Notes: generated from the sequence alone by a model not told the origin. 64,000 bases of DNA from Pseudonocardia humida (GCF_023898865.1 NZ_JAGSOV010000065.1:1-64000); one strand, 5' to 3'; positions 33,244 through 41,851 are shown, counted from the first letter of the stretch. Translations and numbers: made by a program.

Positions 33244-33270
33244 GGTTCAGGAAGGCCACCTTCCTGAACC
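33244..33270. repeat. TCAGGAA-core hairpin (terminator-like)
   Basis: GGTTCAGGAAGG and its exact complement CCTTCCTGAACC are separated by CCA. It lies between convergent deoC and a WYL regulator and could end both transcripts. It shares the core TCAGGAAxGCCACC with the hairpin inside the GMC gene at 23367-23419. Confidence 0.75.
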
Positions 33271-33309
33271 CGAGGGCAGGCGGCAGGGCAGTCGGATCGG
33301 CCGCGGCGG

Positions 33310-34272
33310 TCAGCCGCCGTAGGCCGCCACCAGCTCGCGGGCGGCGTCGAGCACCTCGTCGCGCAGCTCGACCGGCTCGACGATCTCCACCGCCCGGCCC
33401 AGCCCCAGCAGGGTGATCCGGGCCAGCTCGCCGGACGGGAAGGCCACCTCGACGCCGGCCCGCCCGTCCGCCCCCGGCTCCACCACGACCGGGTCGCCCA
33501 CCCGGCGGCCGTCGGTCATCCGCACCACCAGGTCGACCTCGTCCGCGCTCACCCGCAGCCGCACCCGGACGGCGGCGTGGGCCTCGAAGCGGTCGCGCAG
33601 GCCGGTCCAGACCGTGGCCAGGTCGACGTCGTCCGGGCGGACCGCCCGCTCGTCCAGCGCGACCGCGGAGCCGATCCGGTCGACCCGGTGCAGCCGCGCG
33701 ACCCCCCGGTGCGCGGCGACCAGGTACCAGACCCCGGCCTTGACGACCAGGCCGTACGGGTCGAGCAGGTACTCGGCCGTGCGGCCGTCGCCGTGGCGGT
33801 AGCCCACCCGTAATCGCCGGTCGGCCCACACCGCCTCCTGCACCGCGCCGAGCAGCGGGGTGGGCGGGGCGGAGCGGTACCAGCCGGTGTGGTCGACCAG
33901 GACCCGCTGCCGGGCGCGCTGCGCGTCGGCGCGGTGCGAGGCCGGGACGGCGGCGATCAGCTTGTGCACGGCGCTGCTCAGGGCCGTGCCCAGGCCGAGG
34001 TCGTCGGGGATGGCGCGCCCGGTCAGCGCGACGAGTGCGCGCGACTCGGCGGCGGTCAGCCCGGTGATGTCGGTGCGGTAGCCGGGCAGCAGCCGGATGC
34101 CGCCGTTGTGGCCCTGCTCGGTGTAGACGGGGACGCCGGCCGCGGACAGCGCGGCGACGTCGCGGTAGACCGTGCGGACGGAGATCTCCAGCTCGCGGGC
34201 CAGCTCCGGGGCGGTGGCCCGGGCCCGGGTCTGCAGGATCAGCAGCAGCGACAGCAGTCGTTGCGAGCGCAT
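33310..34272 (-). CDS. YafY/DeoR-type HTH regulator with WYL domain (320 aa)
   Basis: The N-terminal helix-turn-helix (R-S-Q-R-L-L-S-L-L-L-I-L-Q-T-R...T-A-P-E-L-A-R-E-L-E-I-S-V-R-T-V-Y-R-D-V) is followed by a WYL ligand-binding domain (Y-L-L-D-P-Y-G-L-V-V-K-A-G-V-W-Y-L-V-A) and a C-terminal WCX part. WYL proteins sense nucleic acids or small ligands. It starts at the ATG giving M-R-S-Q-R, 38 bp from the stop of the DinB-like gene upstream, so the two probably form an operon. Confidence 0.9.
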   Translation of the reverse strand: MRSQRLLSLLLILQTRARATAPELARELEISVRTVYRDVAALSAAGVPVYTEQGHNGGIRLLPGYRTDITGLTAAESRALVALTGRAIPDDLGLGTALSSAVHKLIAAVPASHRADAQRARQRVLVDHTGWYRSAPPTPLLGAVQEAVWADRRLRVGYRHGDGRTAEYLLDPYGLVVKAGVWYLVAAHRGVARLHRVDRIGSAVALDERAVRPDDVDLATVWTGLRDRFEAHAAVRVRLRVSADEVDLVVRMTDGRRVGDPVVVEPGADGRAGVEVAFPSGELARITLLGLGRAVEIVEPVELRDEVLDAARELVAAYGG

Positions 34273-34310
34273 CGGGGCAGCCTGCCAGTCGTGTCGGGGG
34301 AAAGCGCCGG

Positions 34311-34964
34311 TCAGCCGGTCGGCGGCGGGGTGGCCGGGACCCACGGCGACCACGCCGGGTCGCGGCCGAGCCAGCCGGCCAGCCGCTCGTACGGGCAGGC
34401 GTCGGGCGGGACGGGCACCACCGGCCCGTACGGGACGCGCCCGCCCCGCGGTCGGGCCGGCACGAACTCGACCGCGGCCGGTACGAGCGCGGCGGCCGGT
34501 GCCGCGTCGAGCTCCTCGGCCCGCCCGACGGCGGTGGCGAGGTCCCAGGCGTGCACGACGAGCTCGAGGGCGTGGACGACGGCGGCCTCCCGCCCGCTGA
34601 CCGTCCCGAGCGGCGAGTGCAGCCGTCGGACCAGCACGGCGTCGTCGGACCACGCGGCGACCAGGCGGTCGCGGTCGGCGCGGGCGCGCGCGGCCAGCAC
34701 CGGCACCGCGCCCAGCACGAGCACCGGCCGCGCCGGGACGGGCCGGCCGGTGGCCACCAGTGCGGCGCCGCGCAGCGCCCCGAGGACGTGCCCGCCCAGC
34801 GCGCGCACGTCGAGGCCGTGGCACGGGGTGGGGCGGTGCAGGTCGTCCGGGGCGAGCGCGGCGAGCAGCGCCACCACCTGGTCGGCGGCGCGGTGCAGCA
34901 GCGGGCGCGGATCGGCGTCGGGCGGGTGGGTGGTGTCGCTGGGGACGCCGGTGGGATCGACCAT
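34311..34964 (-). CDS. TIGR03086-type metal-binding (DinB/MDMPI) protein (217 aa)
   Basis: A mycothiol-type DinB-fold protein: R-P-T-P-C-H-G-L-D-V-R-A-L-G-G-H-V (first metal His) and L-E-L-V-V-H-A-W-D-L-A-T-A (second His with W-D) are the TIGR03086 signatures. The enzymatic role is unknown; relatives act with mycothiol. It lies upstream of the WYL regulator gene on the same strand and may be its co-transcribed target. Confidence 0.85.
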   Translation of the reverse strand: MVDPTGVPSDTTHPPDADPRPLLHRAADQVVALLAALAPDDLHRPTPCHGLDVRALGGHVLGALRGAALVATGRPVPARPVLVLGAVPVLAARARADRDRLVAAWSDDAVLVRRLHSPLGTVSGREAAVVHALELVVHAWDLATAVGRAEELDAAPAAALVPAAVEFVPARPRGGRVPYGPVVPVPPDACPYERLAGWLGRDPAWSPWVPATPPPTG

Positions 34965-35022
34965 GGCGCCGAGCGTGCGCCCGATTACCTGACACCTGCG
35001 GTCAGGTTGCTCGGGCGAGGGT

Positions 35023-36081
35023 TCAGCCGGTGGCGGAGAACGCGAGCGCGGCGGCCAGGAACGTGTCGTTCTCGGCGCGCGAGGCTACCGTGACCCGCAC
35101 CCCGTCGGCCGGGAAGGGCCGGACGACGACCTTGTGGTCGAGGCAGTGCGCGGCGAACTCGCCGGCCCGCTCGCCCAGCGCCAACCAGACGAAGTTGGCC
35201 TGCGTCGGCGGCACCACGAACCCGGCCCCGACCAGCGCGTCGCGCACCCGCACCCGCTCCTCGACCACCTCGGCGCAGGAGGCCAGCAGGTTGTCCGCGT
35301 CGGCCAGCGCGGCGATCGCGCCGGCCTGGGCCACCGAGCTGACGCTGAACGGCGAGCACACCTTGCGCAGCGCGGTGATCACCTCGACGGCGCCGACCGC
35401 GTAGCCGACCCGCAGCGCGGCCAGCCGGTAGGCCTTGGAGAAGGTGCGCAGCACCACCAGGTTGGGGTGCCGGTCGAGCAGGGTGAGCCCGTCGACGACG
35501 TGGGGGTCGGTGACGTACTCGTGGTAGGCCTCGTCGAGGGCGACCACGACCTCGGGGCCGACCGCGGCCAGGAACCGCTCCAGCTCGTCGCCGGTGACGG
35601 CGGTGCCGGTCGGGTTGTTCGGGCTGCACACGAACACCAGCCGGGTGCGCGGGGTGACCGCGGCGGCCATCGCGTCCAGGTCGTGGCGGAACCCGTCGTC
35701 GAGCCCGACGGTGACGGCGGTGGCCCCGCCGATCTGGGTGACGATCGGGTAGGCCTCGAACGAGCGCCAGGCGAAGACCACCTCGTCGGAGGGCTCCCGG
35801 CAGGTCGCCTGGACCAGCTGCTGGCACAGGCTCACCGACCCGCAGCCCACCGCGATCCGCTCCGGCGCCACGCCGAGCGTCTCGGCGAGGCGCCCGGTGA
35901 GCCCGGTGACGGCGAGATCGGGGTAGCGGTTGCCGCCCGCGGCGGCCTCGGCGATCGCCTCCAGCACCGCCCGGGACGGCGGCAGGGACACCTCGTTGCT
36001 GGCGAGTTTGATCGCCCCCGGGATGGTGCGGCCCGGCACGTAGGCCGGAAGGCTGTCCAGGTCGGCGCGGATGGAGGTCAT
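35023..36081 (-). CDS. pat: Aromatic amino acid aminotransferase, HisC-like (352 aa)
   Basis: A PLP fold-type I aminotransferase. The N terminus L-P-A-Y-V-P-G-R-T-I-P-G-A-I-K-L-A-S-N-E matches actinobacterial Pat (phenylalanine/aromatic aminotransferase), a close relative of histidinol-phosphate aminotransferase. S-P-N-N-P-T-G, D-E-A-Y-H-E-Y and the PLP Lys in T-F-S-K-A-Y-R-L-A-A-L-R-V-G-Y are intact. Length is normal. With no his genes nearby, the aromatic assignment is favoured over HisC. Confidence 0.88.
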   Translation of the reverse strand: MTSIRADLDSLPAYVPGRTIPGAIKLASNEVSLPPSRAVLEAIAEAAAGGNRYPDLAVTGLTGRLAETLGVAPERIAVGCGSVSLCQQLVQATCREPSDEVVFAWRSFEAYPIVTQIGGATAVTVGLDDGFRHDLDAMAAAVTPRTRLVFVCSPNNPTGTAVTGDELERFLAAVGPEVVVALDEAYHEYVTDPHVVDGLTLLDRHPNLVVLRTFSKAYRLAALRVGYAVGAVEVITALRKVCSPFSVSSVAQAGAIAALADADNLLASCAEVVEERVRVRDALVGAGFVVPPTQANFVWLALGERAGEFAAHCLDHKVVVRPFPADGVRVTVASRAENDTFLAAALAFSATG

Positions 36082-36140
36082 GGGCTGAACGGTAGCTGCC
36101 CGGCGCCGACCGGGCCTCGGGTCCGTGCGACTCTGTGGTC

Positions 36141-36839
36141 ATGACCGAGATCCGCACCGAGGCCGTCCCGCTCGTCGACGGCAGCGTGCTCCGACTCACC
36201 GTTGCGGAGCCGGTCAGCTCTATCCGCGGGGGGATCGTCGTACTGCACGAGGCACGGGGCGTCACCGACTCCGTGCGCGGGCTGGTATCGGGTCTCGCCG
36301 GGGACGGCTGGCTGGCCGTCGCACCGCACCTCTACCACCGCGACGGCGCCGACGAGCTCGACGGCGCCGACGACGCGAACGTCCGCGAGCACGTCGACCG
36401 GCTCGACGGCCAGCAGGTGCTGGCCGACACCGACACCGCGTTCGGCTGGCTCGCCGACCACGACGTCACCGCCGACCGGATGGGCGTCATCGGCTTCGAC
36501 CTGGGCGGCTCGGTGGCCGTCATGGTCGCCGCCGAGCGCACCCTGGGCGCGGCCGTGACCGTCGGGGGCGGCGGCGTGCACACGCCCTCCGGGCGGCTCG
36601 ACTCGCTGATCGGGGTGGCCCCCGGACTCACCTGCCCGTGGCTGGGCCTCTACGGCGAACCCGACGGCCCCGCCGAGGAGGGCGACATCGACCGGCTGCG
36701 CAAGGCCGCGCAGGCCTCCGAGGTGGCCACGCAGGTCGTGGTCTACCCGCGCACCGGGCACCGCTTCGACGACGACCCCGCCCACGCCGCCGACGCCTGG
36801 CAGCGCACGCTCAACTGGTTCGACTCGCACCTGCGCTGA
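36141..36839 (+). CDS. Dienelactone-hydrolase-family protein with Asp at the nucleophile position (232 aa)
   Basis: The DLH alpha/beta fold is clear (G-G-I-V-V-L-H-E-A-R-G-V, then W-L-A-V-A-P-H-L-Y). The nucleophile elbow, which is G-F-C-x-G-G or G-F-S-x-G-G in typical members, reads G-F-D-L-G-G here. The remaining triad candidates, E-P-D-G-P (Asp) and T-G-H-R-F (His), are present. An Asp nucleophile is used by dehalogenase/epoxide-hydrolase-type enzymes, so the chemistry could differ or the protein could be non-catalytic. ATG start; divergent from pat. Confidence 0.85.
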   Translation: MTEIRTEAVPLVDGSVLRLTVAEPVSSIRGGIVVLHEARGVTDSVRGLVSGLAGDGWLAVAPHLYHRDGADELDGADDANVREHVDRLDGQQVLADTDTAFGWLADHDVTADRMGVIGFDLGGSVAVMVAAERTLGAAVTVGGGGVHTPSGRLDSLIGVAPGLTCPWLGLYGEPDGPAEEGDIDRLRKAAQASEVATQVVVYPRTGHRFDDDPAHAADAWQRTLNWFDSHLR

Positions 36840-36913
36840 GCACACCGCCCGCGGGTGGGATGTGGCTCGCGGACACTGTCTGCGAGCCGCCCGACTGATG
36901 CATGCTGACCGGC

Positions 36914-38896
36914 ATGACGACCGCCGAGACCCCCGACGTCCTGTGGGCTCCGGAACCCGGGCACGCCGGTCCGATCACCGAGTTCGCGGCCCACGTCCGG
37001 CGGACCCGCGGCGTCGACCTGCCCGACTACGCCGCGCTGCACGAGTGGTCGGTCACCGACCTGGAGGGCTTCTGGTCGGCAGCGGCCGAGTTCCTGGGCG
37101 TGCGCTGGCACGACCGGCCGAGCGCCGTCCTCGGTTCGCGGGCCATGCCGGGCGCCGAGTGGTTCCCCGGCGGCACCCTGAACTACGCCGAGCACGCGCT
37201 CACCCCCGGCCCGGGCCGCGCCGACGACGACCTCGCCGTCGTGTTCGCCCGGGAGGACGGCCGGCAGCGCCGGGTCACCCACGCCGAGCTGCGCGAGCAG
37301 GTGGGCCGGGCCCGCGCCGGGCTCGTCGGGCTGGGCGTCGGGCGCGGCGACCGGGTCGTCGCGCTGGCCCCGAACTGCGTCGAGACGCTGGTGCTGTTCC
37401 TGGCCGCGGCCAGCCTCGGCGCGATCTGGTCGTCGTGCTCGCCGGACTTCGGGGCCCGCGCCGTGCACGACCGCTTCGCCCAGGTCGAACCGGTGGTGCT
37501 GCTCGCCGTCGACGGCTACCGCTACGGCGGCAGGGCGTTCGACATCCGCCCCACCGTCGACGCGCTGCGGGCGAAGATGCCCACGCTGCGCGCCACCGTC
37601 CTGCTGCCGTACCTGGACGACGCGGCCACCCTGGACGACACCGTGGCGTGGGCCGAGCTCACCGCGGCCCCGGGCCCGCTGGAGTTCGAGCCGGTGCCCT
37701 TCGACCACCCCCTGTGGGTGCTCTACTCGTCGGGCACCACCGGCCTGCCCAAGGGCATCGTGCACGGCCACGGCGGCATCGTCCTGGAGCACCTCAAGGC
37801 GCTGCGCCTGCAGATGGAGCTCGGGCCGGGGGAGCGGTTCTTCTGGTTCACCACCACCGGCTGGATGATGTGGAACTTCCTCATCGCCGGCCTGCTGGTG
37901 GGCGCCACGATCGTGCTGTTCGACGGTAGCCCCGGCCACCCCGACCTCGGCGCGCTCTGGCGGCTCGCCGAGGAGCACCGGATCACCTACTTCGGGGTCT
38001 CCGCGCCCTACGTCCAGTCCTGCCTCAAGGCCGGCCTGCGCCCCCGCGACGACGTCGACCTCTCCGCCCTGCGCGCCATCGGCTCCACCGGCGCCCCCCT
38101 GTCGGTCGAGGGCTTCCGCTGGATCGGCGACGCCGTCGGCGGGCACGTGCAGATCTGCTCGGTGTCGGGCGGCACCGACGTCTGCGCGGCCTTCGTCGCC
38201 GCCGCCCCGACCGTCCCGGTGTGGCTGGGCGAGCTGTCCTGCGCGGCGCTGGGCGCCGCCGTGGTGGCCTACGACGATGCGGGCGAGGAGGTCGTCGACG
38301 AGGTGGGCGAGTTGGTGATCACCCAGCCGATGCCGTCGATGCCGGTGGCGTTCTGGGACGACCCCGACGGCAGCCGCCTGCGCGCCGCCTACTTCGAGGA
38401 CTACCCGGGCGTGTGGCGCCACGGCGACTGGGTGCGCCGCACCCCCCGCGGCTCCTACGTCATCTACGGCCGCAGCGACTCCACCCTCAACCGCGGCGGC
38501 GTCCGCATGGGCACCGCCGACTTCTACGCCGTCACCGAGGGCTTCGACGAGGTCCTGGACTCCCTGGTGATCGACACCACCGAGCTCGGCGCCCGCGACG
38601 AGGGCGCCCTGCTGTGCTTCCTCGTCCTGGCCGAGGGGGCGTCGCTCGAGGAGGTGGAGCCGCGGCTGCGCCGTGCCCTGCGCACCGAGCTGTCGCCCCG
38701 CCACGTCCCCGACCGCTTCGTCCTCATCGACGCCGTCCCCCGGACCCTGAACGGCAAGAAGTGCGAGGTACCGGTCAAGAAGATCCTGGCGGGCGCCGAC
38801 CCCGACCGGGCCGTCAGCCGCGGCGCCCTCCTGGACCCGTCCGCCCTGGCCCCGTTCCTCGCGCTGCGAACCCCGGACCCCCGTGATCCCGCTTGA
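36914..38896 (+). CDS. aacS: Acetoacetate-CoA ligase (660 aa)
   Basis: An adenylate-forming ligase of the acetoacetyl-CoA synthetase type, activating acetoacetate with ATP and CoA. The N-terminal ACAS segment is followed by the phosphate loop Y-S-S-G-T-T-G-L-P-K-G. T-T-T-G-W-M-M-W-N is the family signature around the substrate pocket. G-D-W follows, and the catalytic Lys is in T-L-N-G-K-K-C-E-V-P-V-K-K near the C terminus. Length is right for the family. ATG 36914 is used; an ATG four codons upstream is also possible. The next features downstream are two tRNA genes. Confidence 0.92.
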   Translation: MTTAETPDVLWAPEPGHAGPITEFAAHVRRTRGVDLPDYAALHEWSVTDLEGFWSAAAEFLGVRWHDRPSAVLGSRAMPGAEWFPGGTLNYAEHALTPGPGRADDDLAVVFAREDGRQRRVTHAELREQVGRARAGLVGLGVGRGDRVVALAPNCVETLVLFLAAASLGAIWSSCSPDFGARAVHDRFAQVEPVVLLAVDGYRYGGRAFDIRPTVDALRAKMPTLRATVLLPYLDDAATLDDTVAWAELTAAPGPLEFEPVPFDHPLWVLYSSGTTGLPKGIVHGHGGIVLEHLKALRLQMELGPGERFFWFTTTGWMMWNFLIAGLLVGATIVLFDGSPGHPDLGALWRLAEEHRITYFGVSAPYVQSCLKAGLRPRDDVDLSALRAIGSTGAPLSVEGFRWIGDAVGGHVQICSVSGGTDVCAAFVAAAPTVPVWLGELSCAALGAAVVAYDDAGEEVVDEVGELVITQPMPSMPVAFWDDPDGSRLRAAYFEDYPGVWRHGDWVRRTPRGSYVIYGRSDSTLNRGGVRMGTADFYAVTEGFDEVLDSLVIDTTELGARDEGALLCFLVLAEGASLEEVEPRLRRALRTELSPRHVPDRFVLIDAVPRTLNGKKCEVPVKKILAGADPDRAVSRGALLDPSALAPFLALRTPDPRDPA

Positions 38897-38941
38897 ACGC
38901 GCTGTGTACCCTGGTGAGCGTTGGAGGGCCGAGAGGCCCCG

Positions 38942-39031
38942 GGAGGCTTCGCCTAGTCTGGTCTATGGCGCCGCACTGCTAATGCGGTTTGGGGTAACCC
39001 CCCATCCCGGGTTCAAATCCCGGAGCCTCCG
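38942..39031 (+). tRNA. tRNA-Ser (GCU anticodon)
   Basis: A complete class II tRNA: acceptor GGAGGCT/AGCCTCC with discriminator G, anticodon stem CCGCA/TGCGG with loop CTGCTAA (anticodon GCT), long variable arm, and T loop TTCAAAT between CCGGG and CCCGG. CCA is not encoded. It reads AGC/AGU codons. Confidence 0.96.
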
Positions 39032-39033
39032 CG

Positions 39034-39060
39034 CCGGTGGTCGGCTAAGCTGGCCACCGG
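39034..39060. terminator. Hairpin between the two tRNA genes
   Basis: CCGGTGG and CCACCGG pair across 13 bases, starting two bases after the tRNA-Ser discriminator. It may terminate tRNA-Ser or guide processing of a joint transcript. Confidence 0.45.
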
Positions 39061-39075
39061 ATAACTGAAGATCAC

Positions 39076-39151
39076 GCGCCCGTAGCTCAACGGATAGAGC
39101 ATCTGACTACGGATCAGAAGGTTAGGGGTTCGAATCCCTTCGGGCGCACCA
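39076..39151 (+). tRNA. tRNA-Arg (ACG anticodon)
   Basis: A complete tRNA: acceptor GCGCCCG/CGGGCGC, discriminator A, encoded CCA, anticodon loop CTACGGA (anticodon ACG, read as ICG), T arm GGGG-TTCGAAT-CCCT. It reads CGN codons, which are dominant in this genome. Confidence 0.96.
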
Positions 39152-39259
39152 ATCTCGACCTGCGGAAACCCATTCGGCGGAGATCACCTCGGTGGGCCGC
39201 TGTCCGATGCGTTCTGCATCTATCGATGCGGCCCGTTCGCCGCGCGGGTCGAACCGGAG

Positions 39260-39283
39260 CCGGGCGTGGTGAACCGCGCCCGG
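39260..39283 (-). terminator. Hairpin directly after the epoxide hydrolase gene
   Basis: CCGGGCG and CGCCCGG pair around a 10-base loop and abut the minus-strand stop codon. It is well placed to end that transcript before it reaches the tRNA genes. Confidence 0.5.
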
Positions 39284-40438
39284 TCAGCGGTACCCGCGGA
39301 AGAACTCGCGGACGTCGGCGAGCAGCAGCTCCGGCTCCTCCAGCGCGGCGAAGTGGCCGCCGTGGTCGACGTCGGTCCACCGCACGATGGTGTTGTCCAG
39401 CTCCGCGTACCGCCGGATGCCGACGTCGTGGGCGAACACGATCACCCCGGTGGGGACGCCGGAATTCACCGCCGGCTCCCAGGACTGCGGCTGCGCGTAG
39501 CCGACGTAGGCCGCCGAGCCCGCCGTGCCGGTCAGCCAGTAGAGCATCACGTCGGTGAGCAGCCGGTCCCGGTCGACGATCTCCTCCGGGAGCGTGGACC
39601 GCGGGTGGGTCCACTCCCGGAACTTGTCCATGATCCAGGCGAGCTGCCCGACCGGGGAGTCGACCAGCCCGTAGGCGAGGGTCTGCGGGCGGGTCGACTG
39701 GACCGCGATGTAGCCGAACTCCTCCTGCATGAACGCCTCGATCCGGCCCACCCGGTCGCGCTCCAGTTCGGTCAGCGCCGCGCGCTCCTCGTCCGACTGC
39801 GGCATCGGCGGCAGCCCGGTCCCGCCGTTGACGTGCACGGCGACCACCCGGTCCGGGACCACGCGTCCCAGCTCCGTGGAGACCCCCGCCCCCACGTCGC
39901 CGCCCTGGGCGCCGAACCGCTGGTAGCCGAGCCGGCTCATCAGCTCGGCCCAGGCCCGGGCGATCCGCTCGGTCGTCCAGCCGCCGTCGGACACCGGACC
40001 GGAGAAGCCGAAGCCGGGCAGCGACGGGATGACCACGTGAAACGCGTCGGACGCGGCGCCGCCGTGCGCGACCGGGTCGGTCAGCGGGCCGACCAGGTCG
40101 AGGAACTCGACCACCGAGCCGGGCCAGCCGTGGGTGAGCACCAGCGGGAGCGCGTCCGGGTGCGCCGAGCGGGCGTGCAGGAAGTGGATGCGCTGGCCGT
40201 CGATCTCGGTGGTGAACTGCGGGACCGCGTTGAGCGCGCGCTCGGCCGCCCGCCAGTCGTAGCCGTGCCGCCAGTGCTCGACCATGCCGCGCAGCCAGGT
40301 CGTGGGGACCCCGGTGTCCCAGCCGTCGCCGGGCAGCGGGGCGGGCCAGCGGGTGGCGTCGAGCCGGGCGGCCAGGTCGTCGAGCTCGGCCTGCGGGATG
40401 TCGACGCGGAACGGGTGCAGGTCCTCGGTGTCGGTCAT
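39284..40438 (-). CDS. Epoxide hydrolase family protein, EHN type (384 aa)
   Basis: Contains the N-terminal EHN domain (F-R-V-D-I-P-Q-A-E-L-D-D-L-A-A-R-L-D-A-T-R-W-P) and an alpha/beta hydrolase core. Motifs are the oxyanion H-G-W-P-G-S, nucleophile Asp in A-Q-G-G-D-V-G-A (about 180) and catalytic His in D-H-G-G-H-F near the C terminus. Members open epoxides with water; eukaryotic relatives are juvenile-hormone and microsomal epoxide hydrolases. ATG start. Divergent from a YafY-type regulator with a perfect operator between. Confidence 0.92.
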   Translation of the reverse strand: MTDTEDLHPFRVDIPQAELDDLAARLDATRWPAPLPGDGWDTGVPTTWLRGMVEHWRHGYDWRAAERALNAVPQFTTEIDGQRIHFLHARSAHPDALPLVLTHGWPGSVVEFLDLVGPLTDPVAHGGAASDAFHVVIPSLPGFGFSGPVSDGGWTTERIARAWAELMSRLGYQRFGAQGGDVGAGVSTELGRVVPDRVVAVHVNGGTGLPPMPQSDEERAALTELERDRVGRIEAFMQEEFGYIAVQSTRPQTLAYGLVDSPVGQLAWIMDKFREWTHPRSTLPEEIVDRDRLLTDVMLYWLTGTAGSAAYVGYAQPQSWEPAVNSGVPTGVIVFAHDVGIRRYAELDNTIVRWTDVDHGGHFAALEEPELLLADVREFFRGYR

Positions 40439-40460
40439 ACCGATGACAGTAGGAGCCGGT

Positions 40461-40479
40461 TAGGACAGTTTCTGTCCTA
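40461..40479. promoter_or_regulatory. Candidate operator of the YafY/WYL regulator
   Basis: TAGGACAG-TTT-CTGTCCTA is a perfect 8-bp inverted repeat in the 63-bp gap between the epoxide hydrolase and regulator genes. It lies 22 bases from each start codon and so would overlap both promoters. Confidence 0.65.
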
Positions 40480-40501
40480 GCCGGATGTCAGAATCGCCGA
40501 C

Positions 40502-41455
40502 ATGGCGGAGAGCTCGGCGCGGCTGCTGCGCCTGCTGTCGTTGCTGCAGACCCAGCGCACCTGGTCCGGTGGTGAGCTGGCCGACCGCCTGGAGGTGGAC
40601 GTGCGGACGGTCCGCCGCGACGTCGACCGGCTGCGCACCCTGGGCTACCCGGTGCACGCCACGGCGGGGACTGCCGGCTACCGGCTCGGCGCCGGCGCCC
40701 GGCTGCCCCCGCTGCTGCTCGACGACGACGAGGCCATCGCGGTGGCGGTCGGCTTGCGCGCCGCGGCGACCGGTGGGGTGACCGGCACCGAGGAGTCCTC
40801 GGTGCGGGCGCTGGCCAAGCTGGAGGCGGTGCTGCCCGCCCGGCTCCGGCACCGGGTCGGCACCCTGAACGCGGTCACGGTGAGCCTTCCCGGCGGCGGC
40901 CCCTCGGTGGCGCCGGACGTGCTGGTGGCGGTGGCCGCGGCCTGCCGGGCCACCGAACAGTTGCGGTTCGACTACGCCGGTCACGACGGCACCGCGACCA
41001 TCCGGCGGACCGAACCGCACCGGCTGGTGCACACCGGGCGGCGGTGGTACCTGGTGGCCTGGGACCTCGACCGGGACGACTGGCGGACCTTCCGGGTCGA
41101 CCGGCTGCACCCCCGCGTCCCCACCGGGCCCCGCTTCACCCCGCGCGCCCTGCCCGACGACCTGCCGTCGTTCGTGGCCGGCGGGATCACCACCCGGGCG
41201 TACCGCCACCGCGCGCGGTTCACCCTGCAGGTGCCGGTCGAGGTGGCCGCGGACCGGATCGCGCCGACCGTCGGCGTGCTCGAAGCGGTCGACGAGCGCT
41301 CCTGCACGCTGCACGCCGGATCGAACTCGCTCGACGAGCTGCTGCTCTACGTCGGGCTGTTCGGGTTCCCGTTCGAGGTGCACGAACCGCCCGAACTGGT
41401 GGCGCACGTGCAGGAGCTGGTCACCCGGCTGGCCGCCGCCGTGGACGGTCGCTGA
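40502..41455 (+). CDS. YafY-family HTH/WYL regulator (317 aa)
   Basis: N-terminal HTH_11 domain (S-S-A-R-L-L-R-L-L-S-L-L-Q-T-Q-R-T-W-S-G-G-E-L-A-D...V-R-T-V-R-R-D-V), then a WYL domain (E-P-H-R-L-V-H-T-G-R-R-W-Y-L-V-A-W-D) and a C-terminal WCX region. It probably controls itself and the divergent epoxide hydrolase through the dyad between them. The inducer is unknown. Confidence 0.92.
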   Translation: MAESSARLLRLLSLLQTQRTWSGGELADRLEVDVRTVRRDVDRLRTLGYPVHATAGTAGYRLGAGARLPPLLLDDDEAIAVAVGLRAAATGGVTGTEESSVRALAKLEAVLPARLRHRVGTLNAVTVSLPGGGPSVAPDVLVAVAAACRATEQLRFDYAGHDGTATIRRTEPHRLVHTGRRWYLVAWDLDRDDWRTFRVDRLHPRVPTGPRFTPRALPDDLPSFVAGGITTRAYRHRARFTLQVPVEVAADRIAPTVGVLEAVDERSCTLHAGSNSLDELLLYVGLFGFPFEVHEPPELVAHVQELVTRLAAAVDGR

Positions 41456-41851
41456 GGATCTTCCGGTGGGCGGTGCGAGACGCGGACCGCAGGGCCGCCA
41501 TCGCGGCCCGATCCGCGGGGTGCTCGTAGGCACGGGGGCTGATGTCCGGGAACTGCAGCAACGTGGGGCCGACATCCGTAGCTCTCCGTAGGTACCGGTC
41601 GTGTCCGCGCCCCCCATCCGGTGTCTTCGCAGAGGCAGCGTGCTCCTCGCAGCGACCACAGCACCTGCGAGGAGCAGGGAGAGTCTGCGAGGACGGGCTC
41701 GAACTCCGCGCCCGCGCACAGGCGAAGCGACGCTTCGCGCCGCCGCGATGCCGCCTCGCGCCGTAACGCCTGCCGCTGTCCGGGCGACTCCGCTGCTGAT
41801 CCGGGGTGTGTGCGCCGCCGCTCTCGGCCGGGCGGGCGAGGGGGTGGGGTC
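41456..41851. other. Long leader with several hairpins before the lipoprotein gene
   Basis: About 396 bases without a gene. Perfect hairpins are present: an 11-bp stem GCTCCTCGCAG / CTGCGAGGAGC (41642-41652 with 41665-41675), and an 8-bp stem GCGAAGCG-A-CGCTTCGC (41721-41737). A dyad GATGTCCGG...CCGACATC lies around 41540-41577. No known riboswitch consensus is recognised. It may be a structured 5' leader or simply terminator plus promoter. Confidence 0.45.

Noticed and set aside
41456..41851. A known riboswitch upstream of the wall-related lipoprotein gene
   Set aside because: I looked for conserved cores of common actinobacterial riboswitches (such as the c-di-AMP type) and recognised none; only the hairpins are reported.
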